DNA of 61,406 nucleotides, taken from positions 1-61,406 of the forward strand of contig CAYJEY010000010.1 in the NCBI GenBank assembly GCA_964369385.1, given 5' to 3'. The notes below the pieces were generated by a model. The model worked only from the letters and a program-made list of their open reading frames with translations, did not search any database and was not told where the DNA came from. Each line of letters opens with the position of its first letter. Within the stretch, counting starts at the first letter, position 1. The position numbers and the translations under genes are program-made. Source of the stretch: CALVGQ01 sp964369385 (GTDB lineage Bacteria > Bacillota_I > Bacilli_A > Erysipelotrichales > Erysipelotrichaceae). Positions 14,731 through 24,295 of the stretch are shown here, piece after piece.

Positions 14731-17700
14731 ATGTCTAAAACATTTATGTCAATGGATGGTAATACAGCTGCGGCACATACATCGTATGCGTTTACAGAAG
14801 TAGCTGCAATCTATCCAATCACTCCATCTTCGCCAATGGCTGAAGTGGTGGATGCATGGGCTTCTCAAGGGCGCACAAACATCTTCAATACGATTGTTAA
14901 AGTTGCAGAACTTCAATCAGAAGGTGGAGCAGCTGGAGCAGTACATGGAGCTTTACAAGGTGGTGCACTTTCTACAACGTTTACTGCATCTCAAGGGTTA
15001 TTATTGATGGTTCCAAACCTTTATAAAATGGCTGGAGAATTATTACCAGGAGTAATCCACGTTGCGGCTCGTGAAATCGCTGGACGTGCATTAAATATCT
15101 TCGGAGGTCATGGAGATGTATATGCAGCTCGTCAAACTGGAGTCTGTATGTTGGCTTCTCACTCAGTACAAGAAGCAATGGATTTAGGTGGTGTAGCTCA
15201 CTTAGCAGCAATTAAAGCATCTTTACCATTTGTTCATTTCTTTGATGGATTTAGAACTTCTCATGAAATTCAAAAAATCGAAGTGATGGATCATGAGTAT
15301 TTAAAAAGCTTATGCGATATGGAAGCGGTTGAGCGCTTCAGAGCAAACGCACTTAATCCACATTCAAATCCAGTAACTCGTGGTGGTGCTGAAAATGATG
15401 ACATTTTCTTTACAGGGCGTGAAGCACAAAACAAACACTATGAAGGTGTAGCTGATGTTGTTGCAGATTACATGAAAAAAGTAACTGAGCATACAGGGCG
15501 TGAATATGCTCCATTTACATATCATGGTGCAGCTGATGCTGAATATATCATTATTGCAATGGGTTCAGTAACAGAAACAATTAAAGAAACAATTGATGTA
15601 TTAGTTGCAGCTGGAGCAAAAGTTGGACTTGTAAAAGTTCACTTGTATCGTCCATTCTCAACTAGTTATTTAAAAGCGGTAATTCCAGGAACTGTTAAGA
15701 AAATCGCAGTACTTGACCGTGCTAAAGAAATCGGAGCTAGAGAGCCACTTTATTTAGATGTGTTAAATGCATTAAAAGATACTGACTTAACAATCACTGG
15801 TGGTCGTTATGGTTTAGGATCTCGTGATACTGCACCTAACCAAATTAAAGCAGTATATGATGAATTAGCTAAAGATGATGCTAAAGATGAATTTACTATC
15901 GGGATTAATGATGATGTGACTCATTTGAGTTTAGATATTGAAGAAGATTTCAATATTGAAGGAAGTTATACATCTTGTTTATTCTATGGGCTAGGATCTG
16001 ATGGAACTGTATCAGCAAATAAAAATGCGATTAAAATCATCGGGGATAACACAGAGCTTTATTCTCAAGCTTATTTCCAATATGACTCTAAAAAAGCGGG
16101 AGGGGTAACTCGTTCTCACTTACGTTTTGGACCAGCACCAATTCAATCTACATACTACATTAAAAATGCTGATTTCATTTCTTGTTCATTAGATTCATAT
16201 ACATTTAAATATGATATGGCTCGTAATTTGAAAAAAGGTGGAACATTCTTATTAAATACTACTTTTGCTGCTGATGAACTTGAAAGTCGTTTACCTAACC
16301 GTATGTTAGCTGGTCTTGCAAAAAAAGATGCTAAATTCTATATTATTGATGCAACGAAAATTGCTTCTGAAATTGGTATGGGACGTCGTACAAATACAAT
16401 TCTACAATCTGCTTTCTTTGCTTTAAATGAGCAAATCATGCCTTATGATGTTGCTGTTGAGCAAATGAAAACTGCAGCAAAGAAATCGTATTCTAAAAAA
16501 GGAAATGAAATCGTTGAATTAAACTATAAAGCAATCGATAGTGGTAAAGCTGGTTTAGTTGAAGTTACTGTAAAACCTGAATGGGCTGATCTTGCTTATG
16601 ACAATGGTCGTGTATTAACAGGTGATGAGTATTTCGATAACCATGTTGCTGCAATCAATGCACTTGAAGGTTATGATTTACCAGTATCTAACTTTACACA
16701 ATATGGAATCTTAGATGGTTCTATCAACAACAATGTTGCGTTCTTAGAAAAACGTACAATTGCAACTCAAGTACCTACATGGCATCCAGAAAGTTGTATC
16801 CAATGTGGATTCTGCTCATATGTATGTCCTCATGGAACAATTCGTCCATTCTTACTAACAGATGAAGAAGTTGCGAATTCGCCAATGGAATTCAAAACAA
16901 TTCCTGCAATGGGTAAAGATGTAGCTAATCTTAAATACCGTATCCAAGTATCTCCTGCAAACTGCGTAGGATGTGGATTATGTGTAGTTGAGTGTCCTGG
17001 TAAAGCTGGAAATAAAGCACTTGAAATGGTTGATGTAAATAACAAAATCGATCAAGAACCACTTGCAGATTACCTATATAAAGAAGTTGAATATAAAACT
17101 CAGTACTTCCCAGTTACTACTGTAAAAGGTTCTCAATTTGCAATGCCTTACTTTGAAGTATCTGGAGCATGTCCTGGATGTGGAGAAACTCCTTACTACA
17201 AATTAGTATCTCAACTATTCGGAAAAGATATGTTGATTGCAAATGCAACAGGATGTTCAATGATTTACTGTTCTTCAACTCCATCAACTCCATTTGTTAA
17301 TGACAAAGACGGAAACGGTGTAGCTTGGGCAAATAGTTTATTCGAAGATAATGCTGAATATGGATATGGTATGGCTCTTGCGCAAAACTACAAAGAAGCT
17401 CGTATCTTAGAAATCATTGAAGGAAATCTTGAATCAGATTGCAAAGAAGTATTCACTAAATACTTAGAAGTACAAGGTGATCGTGATGCTCAACGTGCAA
17501 TTAAAGAAGAATTAGTTGCGGCTGTAAAAGCTAGTTCAAATGAAGCGGTTAAAGAACTACTTGAATACGAACGTGATCTAGTTGGTAAATCAGTATGGAT
17601 CGTTGGTGGAGACGGATGGGCTTATGACATCGGTTACGGTGGTCTTGACCATGTACTTGCAAACGATATTAATGTAAATGTACTTGTACTTGATACAGAA

Positions 17701-18225
17701 GTTTACTCAAATACAGGTGGACAATCTTCTAAAGCTTCTCAAGCAGCTTCAATTGCAAAATTTGCTGCTGGTGGTAAAGCTACAGCGAAAAAAGATCTTG
17801 GACAAATTGTTATGGCTTATGGACATGTTTATGTTGCACAAATTTCAATGGGTGCTAATAAACAACAAACTTTAAATGCTATTAAAGAAGCTGAAAGCTA
17901 TAATGGACCATCATTAATTATCGCTTACTCTCCATGTGCTGAACATGGAATCAAAGGTGGACTTGCAAATCACCAAATCACTCAAAAGAAAGCTGTTGAG
18001 TGTGGATATTGGTCTCTATATCGTTTCGATCCTCGTAAGGAACAACCACTTACAATCGATTGTAAAGAGCCAAATTGGGATGCGTTTAATGACTTCCTAA
18101 TGTCAGAGACTCGTTATAGCCAATTACCTACAATTCGTGGAGAAAAAGCTTACGAAATGTTTGAACATACGAAAAAAGATGCTCAAAAGCGTTGGTCTCG
18201 ATTAGTTAAATTATCTAAAGATTAA
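14731..18225 (+). CDS. nifJ: Pyruvate:ferredoxin (flavodoxin) oxidoreductase
   Basis: A full-length 1,164-residue single-chain enzyme that oxidises pyruvate to acetyl-CoA and CO2 and reduces ferredoxin or flavodoxin. Domain order is complete: the N-terminal pyruvate-binding part with YPITPSSPMAE, the transketolase-C-like domain, the gamma domain, a ferredoxin domain with two 4Fe-4S motifs (CIQCGFCSYVCP from residue 689 and CVGCGLCVVECP from residue 745), and the thiamine diphosphate domain with GACPGCGET and GDGWAYDIGYGG. Codon choice is visibly more biased than in neighbouring genes (frequent CGT, TTC, AAC, TCT, few CGA), indicating strong expression. AGGAGG precedes the ATG. It supplies acetyl-CoA and reduced ferredoxin and marks the organism as anaerobic in metabolism. 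Confidence 0.95.
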   Translation: MSKTFMSMDGNTAAAHTSYAFTEVAAIYPITPSSPMAEVVDAWASQGRTNIFNTIVKVAELQSEGGAAGAVHGALQGGALSTTFTASQGLLLMVPNLYKMAGELLPGVIHVAAREIAGRALNIFGGHGDVYAARQTGVCMLASHSVQEAMDLGGVAHLAAIKASLPFVHFFDGFRTSHEIQKIEVMDHEYLKSLCDMEAVERFRANALNPHSNPVTRGGAENDDIFFTGREAQNKHYEGVADVVADYMKKVTEHTGREYAPFTYHGAADAEYIIIAMGSVTETIKETIDVLVAAGAKVGLVKVHLYRPFSTSYLKAVIPGTVKKIAVLDRAKEIGAREPLYLDVLNALKDTDLTITGGRYGLGSRDTAPNQIKAVYDELAKDDAKDEFTIGINDDVTHLSLDIEEDFNIEGSYTSCLFYGLGSDGTVSANKNAIKIIGDNTELYSQAYFQYDSKKAGGVTRSHLRFGPAPIQSTYYIKNADFISCSLDSYTFKYDMARNLKKGGTFLLNTTFAADELESRLPNRMLAGLAKKDAKFYIIDATKIASEIGMGRRTNTILQSAFFALNEQIMPYDVAVEQMKTAAKKSYSKKGNEIVELNYKAIDSGKAGLVEVTVKPEWADLAYDNGRVLTGDEYFDNHVAAINALEGYDLPVSNFTQYGILDGSINNNVAFLEKRTIATQVPTWHPESCIQCGFCSYVCPHGTIRPFLLTDEEVANSPMEFKTIPAMGKDVANLKYRIQVSPANCVGCGLCVVECPGKAGNKALEMVDVNNKIDQEPLADYLYKEVEYKTQYFPVTTVKGSQFAMPYFEVSGACPGCGETPYYKLVSQLFGKDMLIANATGCSMIYCSSTPSTPFVNDKDGNGVAWANSLFEDNAEYGYGMALAQNYKEARILEIIEGNLESDCKEVFTKYLEVQGDRDAQRAIKEELVAAVKASSNEAVKELLEYERDLVGKSVWIVGGDGWAYDIGYGGLDHVLANDINVNVLVLDTEVYSNTGGQSSKASQAASIAKFAAGGKATAKKDLGQIVMAYGHVYVAQISMGANKQQTLNAIKEAESYNGPSLIIAYSPCAEHGIKGGLANHQITQKKAVECGYWSLYRFDPRKEQPLTIDCKEPNWDAFNDFLMSETRYSQLPTIRGEKAYEMFEHTKKDAQKRWSRLVKLSKD

Positions 18226-18236
18226 TTAAGGTAAAT

Positions 18237-18276
18237 AAAAAGGTAGCAATACACATTCGTGTAGAGCTACCTTTTT
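18237..18276. terminator. Bidirectional terminator between nifJ and the AIM24-like gene
   Basis: AAAAAGGTAGC pairs with GCTACCTTTTT around an inner ACAC-attc-GTGT hairpin. A tracts and T tracts on both sides serve both converging genes. Confidence 0.85.
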
Positions 18277-18293
18277 CTATTGAATTGAAGCAT

Positions 18294-19052
18294 TTATCTT
18301 ACTGGAGCTAATAAAACACGACCTGTTCCACGATATACATTAACTAGACCTTCGCCTGATGCAGCTGAACCGATCAATGATTTTCCAGATCGCTCTACAG
18401 TGAAGTTTAAGCTTCCTGACCATGCAATAGCCATATTTCCATCTATTTTTAAAACATCATCTTTAAGCTCAATTTCGATTAACTCTTCTTTTGGACAGTA
18501 TGACTCAAGACATACAATTCCTGATCCTTTAATACCTAAATTAAATAGACCTTCTCCTCCTGCGACAGCAGAAGATAGGTTTGAACGCATTACCGCTTTG
18601 TGTTCTAATTTTGAATCACAAGCCAAAAATAGACCATCATCCAGTACGATTGAGTTGTTCCAATCGTCTAAATCCACCAATAGCAAGTGTTTGTAAGTAG
18701 GTTCAAGTACAAGCGTACCACTACCAGTATATTCTGGCTTTATTGCGCTTTCACTTGTTACTTGACTTCGGATAGCTTTACTAAAGAAGTCTCCCACACC
18801 CTTAACTCCTGTGGTTGCGTTCACATCGCCTAACATCCATTGCATTGCACCTGCTTGAATGATTACACTTGATTTAGATAAATCACAAACAACTTGGCGT
18901 CTTTTTACATTCATTTTAGCATTATAATAAGCAGACATAGCGTTGCTAGGTGTTACACTTAGGTCACGTTGAAATTCTACTATTTCGAATGGACCTAGTT
19001 GTGCTAGTACTTTTACGTCATCGTTATTTAGAAAGTTCTTAATTGTATACAT
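18294..19052 (-). CDS. AIM24 family protein
   Basis: A 252-residue protein of the AIM24/TIGR00266 family, a trimeric beta-barrel fold without known enzymatic residues. Family traits are the repeated glycine-rich turns GSGTLVLEP, GIKGSGIVCLE and GRGKV-type ending GTGRVLLAPV, plus the IIQAGAMQWMLGDV segment. No signal peptide or membrane segment is present. In yeast the relative affects mitochondrial inner-membrane organisation; in bacteria the function is unknown. It is a single leftward gene sharing the terminator of nifJ. A clear ribosome binding site AAGGAG lies before the ATG at 19052. Confidence 0.8.
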   Translation of the reverse strand: MYTIKNFLNNDDVKVLAQLGPFEIVEFQRDLSVTPSNAMSAYYNAKMNVKRRQVVCDLSKSSVIIQAGAMQWMLGDVNATTGVKGVGDFFSKAIRSQVTSESAIKPEYTGSGTLVLEPTYKHLLLVDLDDWNNSIVLDDGLFLACDSKLEHKAVMRSNLSSAVAGGEGLFNLGIKGSGIVCLESYCPKEELIEIELKDDVLKIDGNMAIAWSGSLNFTVERSGKSLIGSAASGEGLVNVYRGTGRVLLAPVR

Positions 19053-19182
19053 TGTTATTCTCCTTTTCTTAATTTAATTATACATAAATTTACATTAAAA
19101 AAGCATCAATATTTTGGCGAATTAGCTATTAGGGGTGATACATACAAAAAAGATATATTTAGTTATAGGTAGTAATCAATGG

Positions 19183-19250
19183 TCTTAATCTAAATTATTA
19201 AGATGTTGTTTATAAAAAATTTAGAATCGAATAGTTAAATTAAAACTATT
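19183..19250 (+). other. Intergenic region with two small inverted repeats
   Basis: In the 248-base spacer before the glycolipid operon, TCTTAAT/ATTAAGA (19183-19203) and AATAGTT/AACTATT (19230-19250) form two 7-base inverted repeats, each with a 7-base loop. The second lies just before the -35. They could be operators or weak RNA hairpins. Nothing else recognisable is in the spacer. Confidence 0.3.
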
Positions 19251-19254
19251 TTTC

Positions 19255-19283
19255 TTGTTTGAAAGACCAATAAGCATTATACT
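19255..19283 (+). promoter_or_regulatory. Promoter of the glycolipid operon
   Basis: TTGTTT, 17 bases, TATACT, ending 17 bases before the likely ATG. Confidence 0.5.
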
Positions 19284-19300
19284 ATATAAGAAAGATGGTG

Positions 19301-20332
19301 ATGAATTTGAAGGTATTACTCTATTTTGAAGGGGAAAAAATGATACAAACATCGGGGATAGGGAGAGCTTTAAAGCATCAACAAGCTGCGCTTAGTGGTG
19401 CGGGAATTGAGTGGACATGTAATCCTCAAGATGATTATGATATTTTACATATTAATACAGTAGGTTTAACTAGTGCTTCAGTAATAGCCAAAGCAAGAAA
19501 AGAAAACAAACCGGTGATTTATCACGCTCATTCAACAGAAGAAGACTTTAAGAATTCTTTTGTGCTTTCTAATGCAATGGCACCATATTTTAAAAAGCAT
19601 TTGATAAATTTATATACGATGGCGGATGTGATTCTTACACCAACACCATACAGTAAAAGTTTATTAGAAGGGTATGGTATTGATTTACCAATTCATGCTG
19701 TTTCTAATGGTATTGATTTAAATCGTTTTAATTATGATGAAGAGAAAGAAGTTGCATATCGTAAATATTTCAGCTTAAAAGAAGGACAAAAAGTAGTGTT
19801 ATCGGTAGGATTATATTTCGAGAGAAAAGGAATTTTAGAATTTATTGAGGTAGCTAAACGTTTACCTGAATATACTTTTATATGGTTTGGGTATACACCG
19901 CTATTAAGTATCCCAAAAGTTGTTCGTGAAATTATTGAGGATCATCCTAAAAATGTAATATTTCCAGGATATGTTCGCGGACCAATTATTGAAGGTGCAT
20001 TTGGAAATGCAGATTGTTTCTTCTTTCCCTCATTAGAAGAAACTGAAGGGATTGTTGTATTAGAAGCGCTTGCTTCTTATCAAAATTGTGTGCTTCGTGA
20101 TATTGGAGTATATGATCCATGGATGGTAAGTGGCGTAAACTGTTATAAAGGTACGAATGTAGATGAATTTGTAGAGTTAGTAAAAGGTGTAGTAGAGAAG
20201 AAATTACCAGATGTTACTACTCAAGCACGAGTTACTGCTGAGCAGCGTAGTATAAGCGCTGTAGGTAGGCAACTTGCTAAAATCTATGCTGATGTACTTA
20301 TGCAACAAAGTGTGAGATTAGATGAAAAATAA
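19301..20332 (+). CDS. GT4 glycosyltransferase, CpoA-like (diglycosyl-diacylglycerol synthase)
   Basis: A 343-residue GT-B fold glycosyltransferase of family GT4. Characteristic segments are SGIGRALKHQQ near the N terminus, HAHSTEEDFKNSF, VSNGIDLNRFN (about 142) and the donor-sugar site FFPSLEETEGIVVLEALA (about 243). This set resembles streptococcal CpoA, which adds a galactosyl residue to glucosyl-diacylglycerol. Unlike many GT4 proteins it opens with an acceptor-side loop rather than a glycine-rich start. It should act at the inner membrane face without a transmembrane segment. I chose the ATG at 19301; ATG at 19295 is also possible. It overlaps the flippase-like gene by 11 bases, and a second GT4 follows, consistent with two-step glycolipid synthesis. 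Confidence 0.8.
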   Translation: MNLKVLLYFEGEKMIQTSGIGRALKHQQAALSGAGIEWTCNPQDDYDILHINTVGLTSASVIAKARKENKPVIYHAHSTEEDFKNSFVLSNAMAPYFKKHLINLYTMADVILTPTPYSKSLLEGYGIDLPIHAVSNGIDLNRFNYDEEKEVAYRKYFSLKEGQKVVLSVGLYFERKGILEFIEVAKRLPEYTFIWFGYTPLLSIPKVVREIIEDHPKNVIFPGYVRGPIIEGAFGNADCFFFPSLEETEGIVVLEALASYQNCVLRDIGVYDPWMVSGVNCYKGTNVDEFVELVKGVVEKKLPDVTTQARVTAEQRSISAVGRQLAKIYADVLMQQSVRLDEK

Positions 20333-21362
20333 AATAAATAAAACATTATTAAATATTATCTTGATTATTGGAGTAACTGCATTAGTCTTGTGGTTAGTAC
20401 TAAGGGATAATTTTAGCGAAGTTGCTGGAATTCTAAATAAGTTAGATTTTAAATGGGTAATCGCTGTGATCATTTTTTCGTTAGTGATTCAAATAGTTAT
20501 CGGATTAATCGTCTGTATTCTTGCAAGACTTACGAAAAAAGATTATTCACTACCAAGTGGTGTAATTAGTGCAATAGTTGCTTCGTTCTTCCATGGTGTA
20601 ACGCCAGGCTCTTCTGGTGGACAAATTGCTCAAGTGTATATTTTTAAGAAACAGGGAATAGATATTACAGATAGTGCTAGTATTTTATGGTTAGAATTTA
20701 TCTTGTATCAAGCAAGTATGGTTCTTATTGTGTTCTTCTTGATTTTATATAAACTCAACTTTTTAATGAATGAATTGAATGGTATGTTTTTACTAGTAAT
20801 GATTGGTTTTCTAATTAATAGTTTTGTGATATTAGGACTTTGGCTACTTGGACATTTTCCAAAACTTTATCGGTGGATTACAACAAGTGGTGTTGTGATT
20901 GGTTGCAAGCTTCGATTAATTAAAGATAAGGAAAAAACAATTGATAATATCAATCGTCAACTTGAACGATTTACTCTAGAAATAAAAAGGTTAAGAGGGC
21001 ATAAAAAAACAATTATAGTTGTCATGTTACTCAATATGGTTCGCCTCATTGCTCATTTTAGTATTCCATTATTTTGCATGTTGGCGATTAATCTTGAGGT
21101 TTCATTTGAAATGTGGCTAAATGTCTTAGCGTTGTCTTCGTTTGTGACAATGATAAATGCATTTATTCCAATTCCTGGGGCTAGTGGAGGAACTGAAGTC
21201 ACTTTCGTAATTATGTTCAGTGTATTAATTGGATCAATTAATGCAACTAGTGTTATGATTTTATGGCGATTTGTATCGTATTATTTTATTCTATTAATTG
21301 GTGGAATTGCCTTTGTAGTATTCAAATTTTTAACACAACGAAAAGAAGCAAAACTAATGTAG
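20322..21362 (+). CDS. Flippase-like / LPG-synthase-type integral membrane protein (UPF0104)
   Basis: A 346-residue protein with about eight transmembrane segments, matching the UPF0104/lysylphosphatidylglycerol-synthase transmembrane family. The conserved PGSSGGQIAQVY motif (about 90-101) and the second glycine-rich motif PIPGASGGTEV (about 282-292) are present. There is no C-terminal aminoacyl-transferase domain, so this is not a complete MprF. Members without that domain are proposed lipid flippases or accessory factors. Lying between two glycolipid glycosyltransferases, it may translocate or help export the finished glycolipid; that is inference from context. Confidence 0.82.
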   Translation: MKNKINKTLLNIILIIGVTALVLWLVLRDNFSEVAGILNKLDFKWVIAVIIFSLVIQIVIGLIVCILARLTKKDYSLPSGVISAIVASFFHGVTPGSSGGQIAQVYIFKKQGIDITDSASILWLEFILYQASMVLIVFFLILYKLNFLMNELNGMFLLVMIGFLINSFVILGLWLLGHFPKLYRWITTSGVVIGCKLRLIKDKEKTIDNINRQLERFTLEIKRLRGHKKTIIVVMLLNMVRLIAHFSIPLFCMLAINLEVSFEMWLNVLALSSFVTMINAFIPIPGASGGTEVTFVIMFSVLIGSINATSVMILWRFVSYYFILLIGGIAFVVFKFLTQRKEAKLM

Positions 21363-21375
21363 AGGGGGATATTAC

Positions 21376-23364
21376 ATGAGAATCGGATTATTTAGTGATA
21401 CATATGCTCCAGAAATCAATGGTGTTGTATCTTCTATTGTTATTCTTCAAAATGAATTAGAGCGACATGGACATGAAGTATTTGTTATTACAACAAACAA
21501 TAGCTTATTTGAAACAGAACGTGAGGGCAATGTGATGCGTCTTCCAGGACTTGAAATTAAGAAGTTGTATGGTTATGTACTAACAAGTCCTATTCATTTT
21601 TCTGCATCAGCAGAAGTCGAAGCGATGAATTTAGATTTGATTCATGCTCACACTGAATTTGGAGTTGGTATTTTTGCAAGATTAGTAGCTAGAAAATATA
21701 ATATTCCGCTTGTATCGACATATCATACTACCTATGAAGACTATACTCATTATGTCAATCCAATTAAATCAAAATCAGTAGATCGATTAGCTAAGAAAGC
21801 GGTAGCTCGCTTAAGTCGCATGTATGGTTCTAGTTGTGTCGGTATGATTGCTCCAAGTGAAAAGACAAAAGAAATGTTATTGAAGTATGGGGTAACAACT
21901 CCTGTTCGTGTAATTCCTACTGGAATTGATTTGATGCGGTTTGATAAATCAAACACAGCAAGTGAAGTCAGAACAAAAATTCGTGAAGAATATGGCATTT
22001 CACAAGACGATTTTTTAGTTACTTTTGTTGGAAGAATCGCACAAGAAAAGAGTATTGATATTCAAATACGAGCGTTTGAATATATTAAAAAACATCAAAT
22101 TAATTCAAAGCTATTAATTGTAGGGAGTGGGCCTCAACTAAGTGAGTTGCAAGACTTAACGATGCAACTTGGAATTAGTGATTATGTCAAGTTTGCCGGC
22201 AAAAAACCTAGTGATCAAATTGCTACGTATTATCATGCAAGTGATGCCTTTGTTTCAGCATCGTTAACGGAAACACAGGGACTAACGTATATTGAAGCAC
22301 TAGCGAGTGGTTTACCACTTTTTGCACGTCCAGATGATGTACTTGAAAATCTTGTAGTAGAGGGAAAAACTGGATATTATTTTGATGATTCAAAAATGTT
22401 TAGTGAGAAGCTAATGAAACACATTCAATTATCAAAAGATAAGCGTAAGGATATGGTTGAAAATGCACAAAATCAAGTAATGAGGTATAGTAGTGAAATA
22501 TTTTATCAAAGAGTACTTGATCTGTATGAAGAGTCAATTGAATGCTATCTGAATGAATATGAAGTTATTCAAGTAAAAAATAAAAATGATTATGTTGAAA
22601 TTAAAGTTGAGAAGAATGATGAAGTAATCAAAGTGATGGTAGATTACCTGAGTTATATTCGTAATAATATTCGCCTGGGAACACGTGTGACTAAGATTCA
22701 ATTAAATGAATTGATTGAACAAGAAAAACGCGTTAAGGGCTATGAGTTATGTATAAAAAAATTAGCTAATAAAGATCATACTCGAAAAGAAATGTATGAT
22801 TTACTTACAAAAGATACCGATTTAGAGATCGGAGATGTAAATGATATTGTTTCATTACTAGAAGAAAAGGGTTATGTTGATGATGTGAAGTTTACACACA
22901 ATATGATTGCTAATTTGAGGGGCTTACTACAAGGGGAGTTTAAGATTAATCGCACATTGAAGAAGCGTGGTATTCCGGTTTATATGATTGATGACGCTCT
23001 GGAACAAATGAAAAATGATGAGTTTGAACTAGAAAATGCAGTTAAATTAGCTCAAAAAACTAAAAATTCAAACCAGGGATTAGCATTGAGAAAGAAAAAG
23101 CAAAAAATTGTACAAAAATTGTTTAATCAAGGGTATTCTAGTGATATTATTGAGCAAGCCATTGGAAGAATCAATTTTATCGATGAAGAAGATAATGAAC
23201 TTGATGCTTTAAGGACGATTGCTGAAAAAGCGAAGAAAAGATATAGTTCAAAGTATGCTAGTGTACAATTAAGAAATATGGTATTTAGATATTGTTCAGC
23301 GCAAGGATTTGATATTGAAGATATCTATGTGGTATTAAGTGAAATGGAGTGGGATTATGAATAA
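21376..23364 (+). CDS. Fusion of GT4 glycosyltransferase (MGlcDAG synthase-like) and RecX
   Basis: A continuous 662-residue reading frame with two unrelated parts. Residues 1 to about 390 are a GT4 enzyme like alpha-monoglucosyl-diacylglycerol synthases: FSDTYAPEINGVVSS, STYHTTYEDYTHY, PTGIDLMRF and the donor site SASLTETQGLTYIEALASG. Residues of about 396-662 resemble a whole RecX protein, including its N-terminal strand region (NDYVEIKVEKNDE), the helical repeat CIKKLANKDHTRKEMYDLL, VVSLLEEKGYVDDVKF-like wing (IVSLLEEKGYVDDVKFTHN) and two further RecX repeats. No frameshift or internal start with a good ribosome binding site was seen at the junction. RecX normally inhibits RecA filaments. 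The fusion may be a convenience of expression or a real link. GGGGGA precedes the ATG. Confidence 0.85.
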   Translation: MRIGLFSDTYAPEINGVVSSIVILQNELERHGHEVFVITTNNSLFETEREGNVMRLPGLEIKKLYGYVLTSPIHFSASAEVEAMNLDLIHAHTEFGVGIFARLVARKYNIPLVSTYHTTYEDYTHYVNPIKSKSVDRLAKKAVARLSRMYGSSCVGMIAPSEKTKEMLLKYGVTTPVRVIPTGIDLMRFDKSNTASEVRTKIREEYGISQDDFLVTFVGRIAQEKSIDIQIRAFEYIKKHQINSKLLIVGSGPQLSELQDLTMQLGISDYVKFAGKKPSDQIATYYHASDAFVSASLTETQGLTYIEALASGLPLFARPDDVLENLVVEGKTGYYFDDSKMFSEKLMKHIQLSKDKRKDMVENAQNQVMRYSSEIFYQRVLDLYEESIECYLNEYEVIQVKNKNDYVEIKVEKNDEVIKVMVDYLSYIRNNIRLGTRVTKIQLNELIEQEKRVKGYELCIKKLANKDHTRKEMYDLLTKDTDLEIGDVNDIVSLLEEKGYVDDVKFTHNMIANLRGLLQGEFKINRTLKKRGIPVYMIDDALEQMKNDEFELENAVKLAQKTKNSNQGLALRKKKQKIVQKLFNQGYSSDIIEQAIGRINFIDEEDNELDALRTIAEKAKKRYSSKYASVQLRNMVFRYCSAQGFDIEDIYVVLSEMEWDYE

Positions 23365-24295
23365 AAAAATAGAGGCGTTTCAAGATGGAGATAGTTTAGT
23401 TCAACCTTTGCTGGTTCAACAAATGAACAAAGGGGTGCAAAGTAATGGAGCTTCGTATTTATCTCTTACACTGCAAGATAATAGTGGAACAATTGAAGCT
23501 AAAATGTGGGACGTCAAAGAAGATATGTTGGCATTGTTGCAAGTTGGTAAAATCTATGTTTTTAAGTTTGATGTGTTAAAGTATCGTAATGCACTTCAAG
23601 CACGTGTAAATGGAGCTACTTCTCCAGAAACACCAATGCAACTTCAAGATTTTGTAAGTAGTTCTGCAATTCCTGTAGAAGAGATGAAACGTGTGATCAA
23701 AGAAACAATCTCATCTATTGAAAATCAAGTATATAAATCAATTCTAGTGAAGTTGTTTACTGAATATTCAAACGACTTTTTTGAATATCCTGCAGCATCA
23801 AAAAATCATCATAGTTTTATTGGTGGTTTAGCAGAGCATGTGATAGGAATGATTAAAGTTGCTGATTCACTTTGTGTTTTATATCCATATTTAAATCGAG
23901 ACTTACTTATTAGTGGTGTTTTAGTACATGACTTGGGAAAGCTTATCGAATTGTCAGGGGCAATTGCCACTGAGTATACGTTAGAGGGAAAACTTCTTGG
24001 TCACATTTCAATTATGCAAGCTAAGATTTTTGATATAGCCTGTGAACTTGAACTCCAAGATAAAGAAGAAACAGTATTACTGCGTCATATGGTACTTTCA
24101 CACCATGGTAAATTAGAGTATGGTTCACCAGTTGTTCCATTGCTCATGGAAGCTGAGGTGCTCAATTTAGTTGATAATCTTGATGCTCGCTTAAATACGC
24201 TTACAAGTGCGTTCCAATCAACAGAAGCTGGGAACTTTACTTCACGTGTGTTTGCTTTAGAAAATCGTGCATTCTACAAACCGAAAAATGATTGA
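23357..24295 (+). CDS. yhaM: YhaM-type 3'-5' exoribonuclease (OB-fold plus HD domain)
   Basis: A 312-residue protein with an N-terminal OB-fold nucleic-acid-binding domain (about 10-95, containing LSLTLQDNSGTIEAKMWD) and a C-terminal HD phosphohydrolase domain whose metal ligands appear in HHSFIGGLAEHV and LVHDLGK, with a later MVLSHHGK. The arrangement and length match B. subtilis YhaM/Streptococcus CbfA-type exoribonucleases, which shorten RNA from the 3' end with Mn. The ATG at 23357 overlaps the RecX fusion by 8 bases after GGAGTGGGA, so the genes are coupled. Confidence 0.85.
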   Translation: MNKKIEAFQDGDSLVQPLLVQQMNKGVQSNGASYLSLTLQDNSGTIEAKMWDVKEDMLALLQVGKIYVFKFDVLKYRNALQARVNGATSPETPMQLQDFVSSSAIPVEEMKRVIKETISSIENQVYKSILVKLFTEYSNDFFEYPAASKNHHSFIGGLAEHVIGMIKVADSLCVLYPYLNRDLLISGVLVHDLGKLIELSGAIATEYTLEGKLLGHISIMQAKIFDIACELELQDKEETVLLRHMVLSHHGKLEYGSPVVPLLMEAEVLNLVDNLDARLNTLTSAFQSTEAGNFTSRVFALENRAFYKPKND

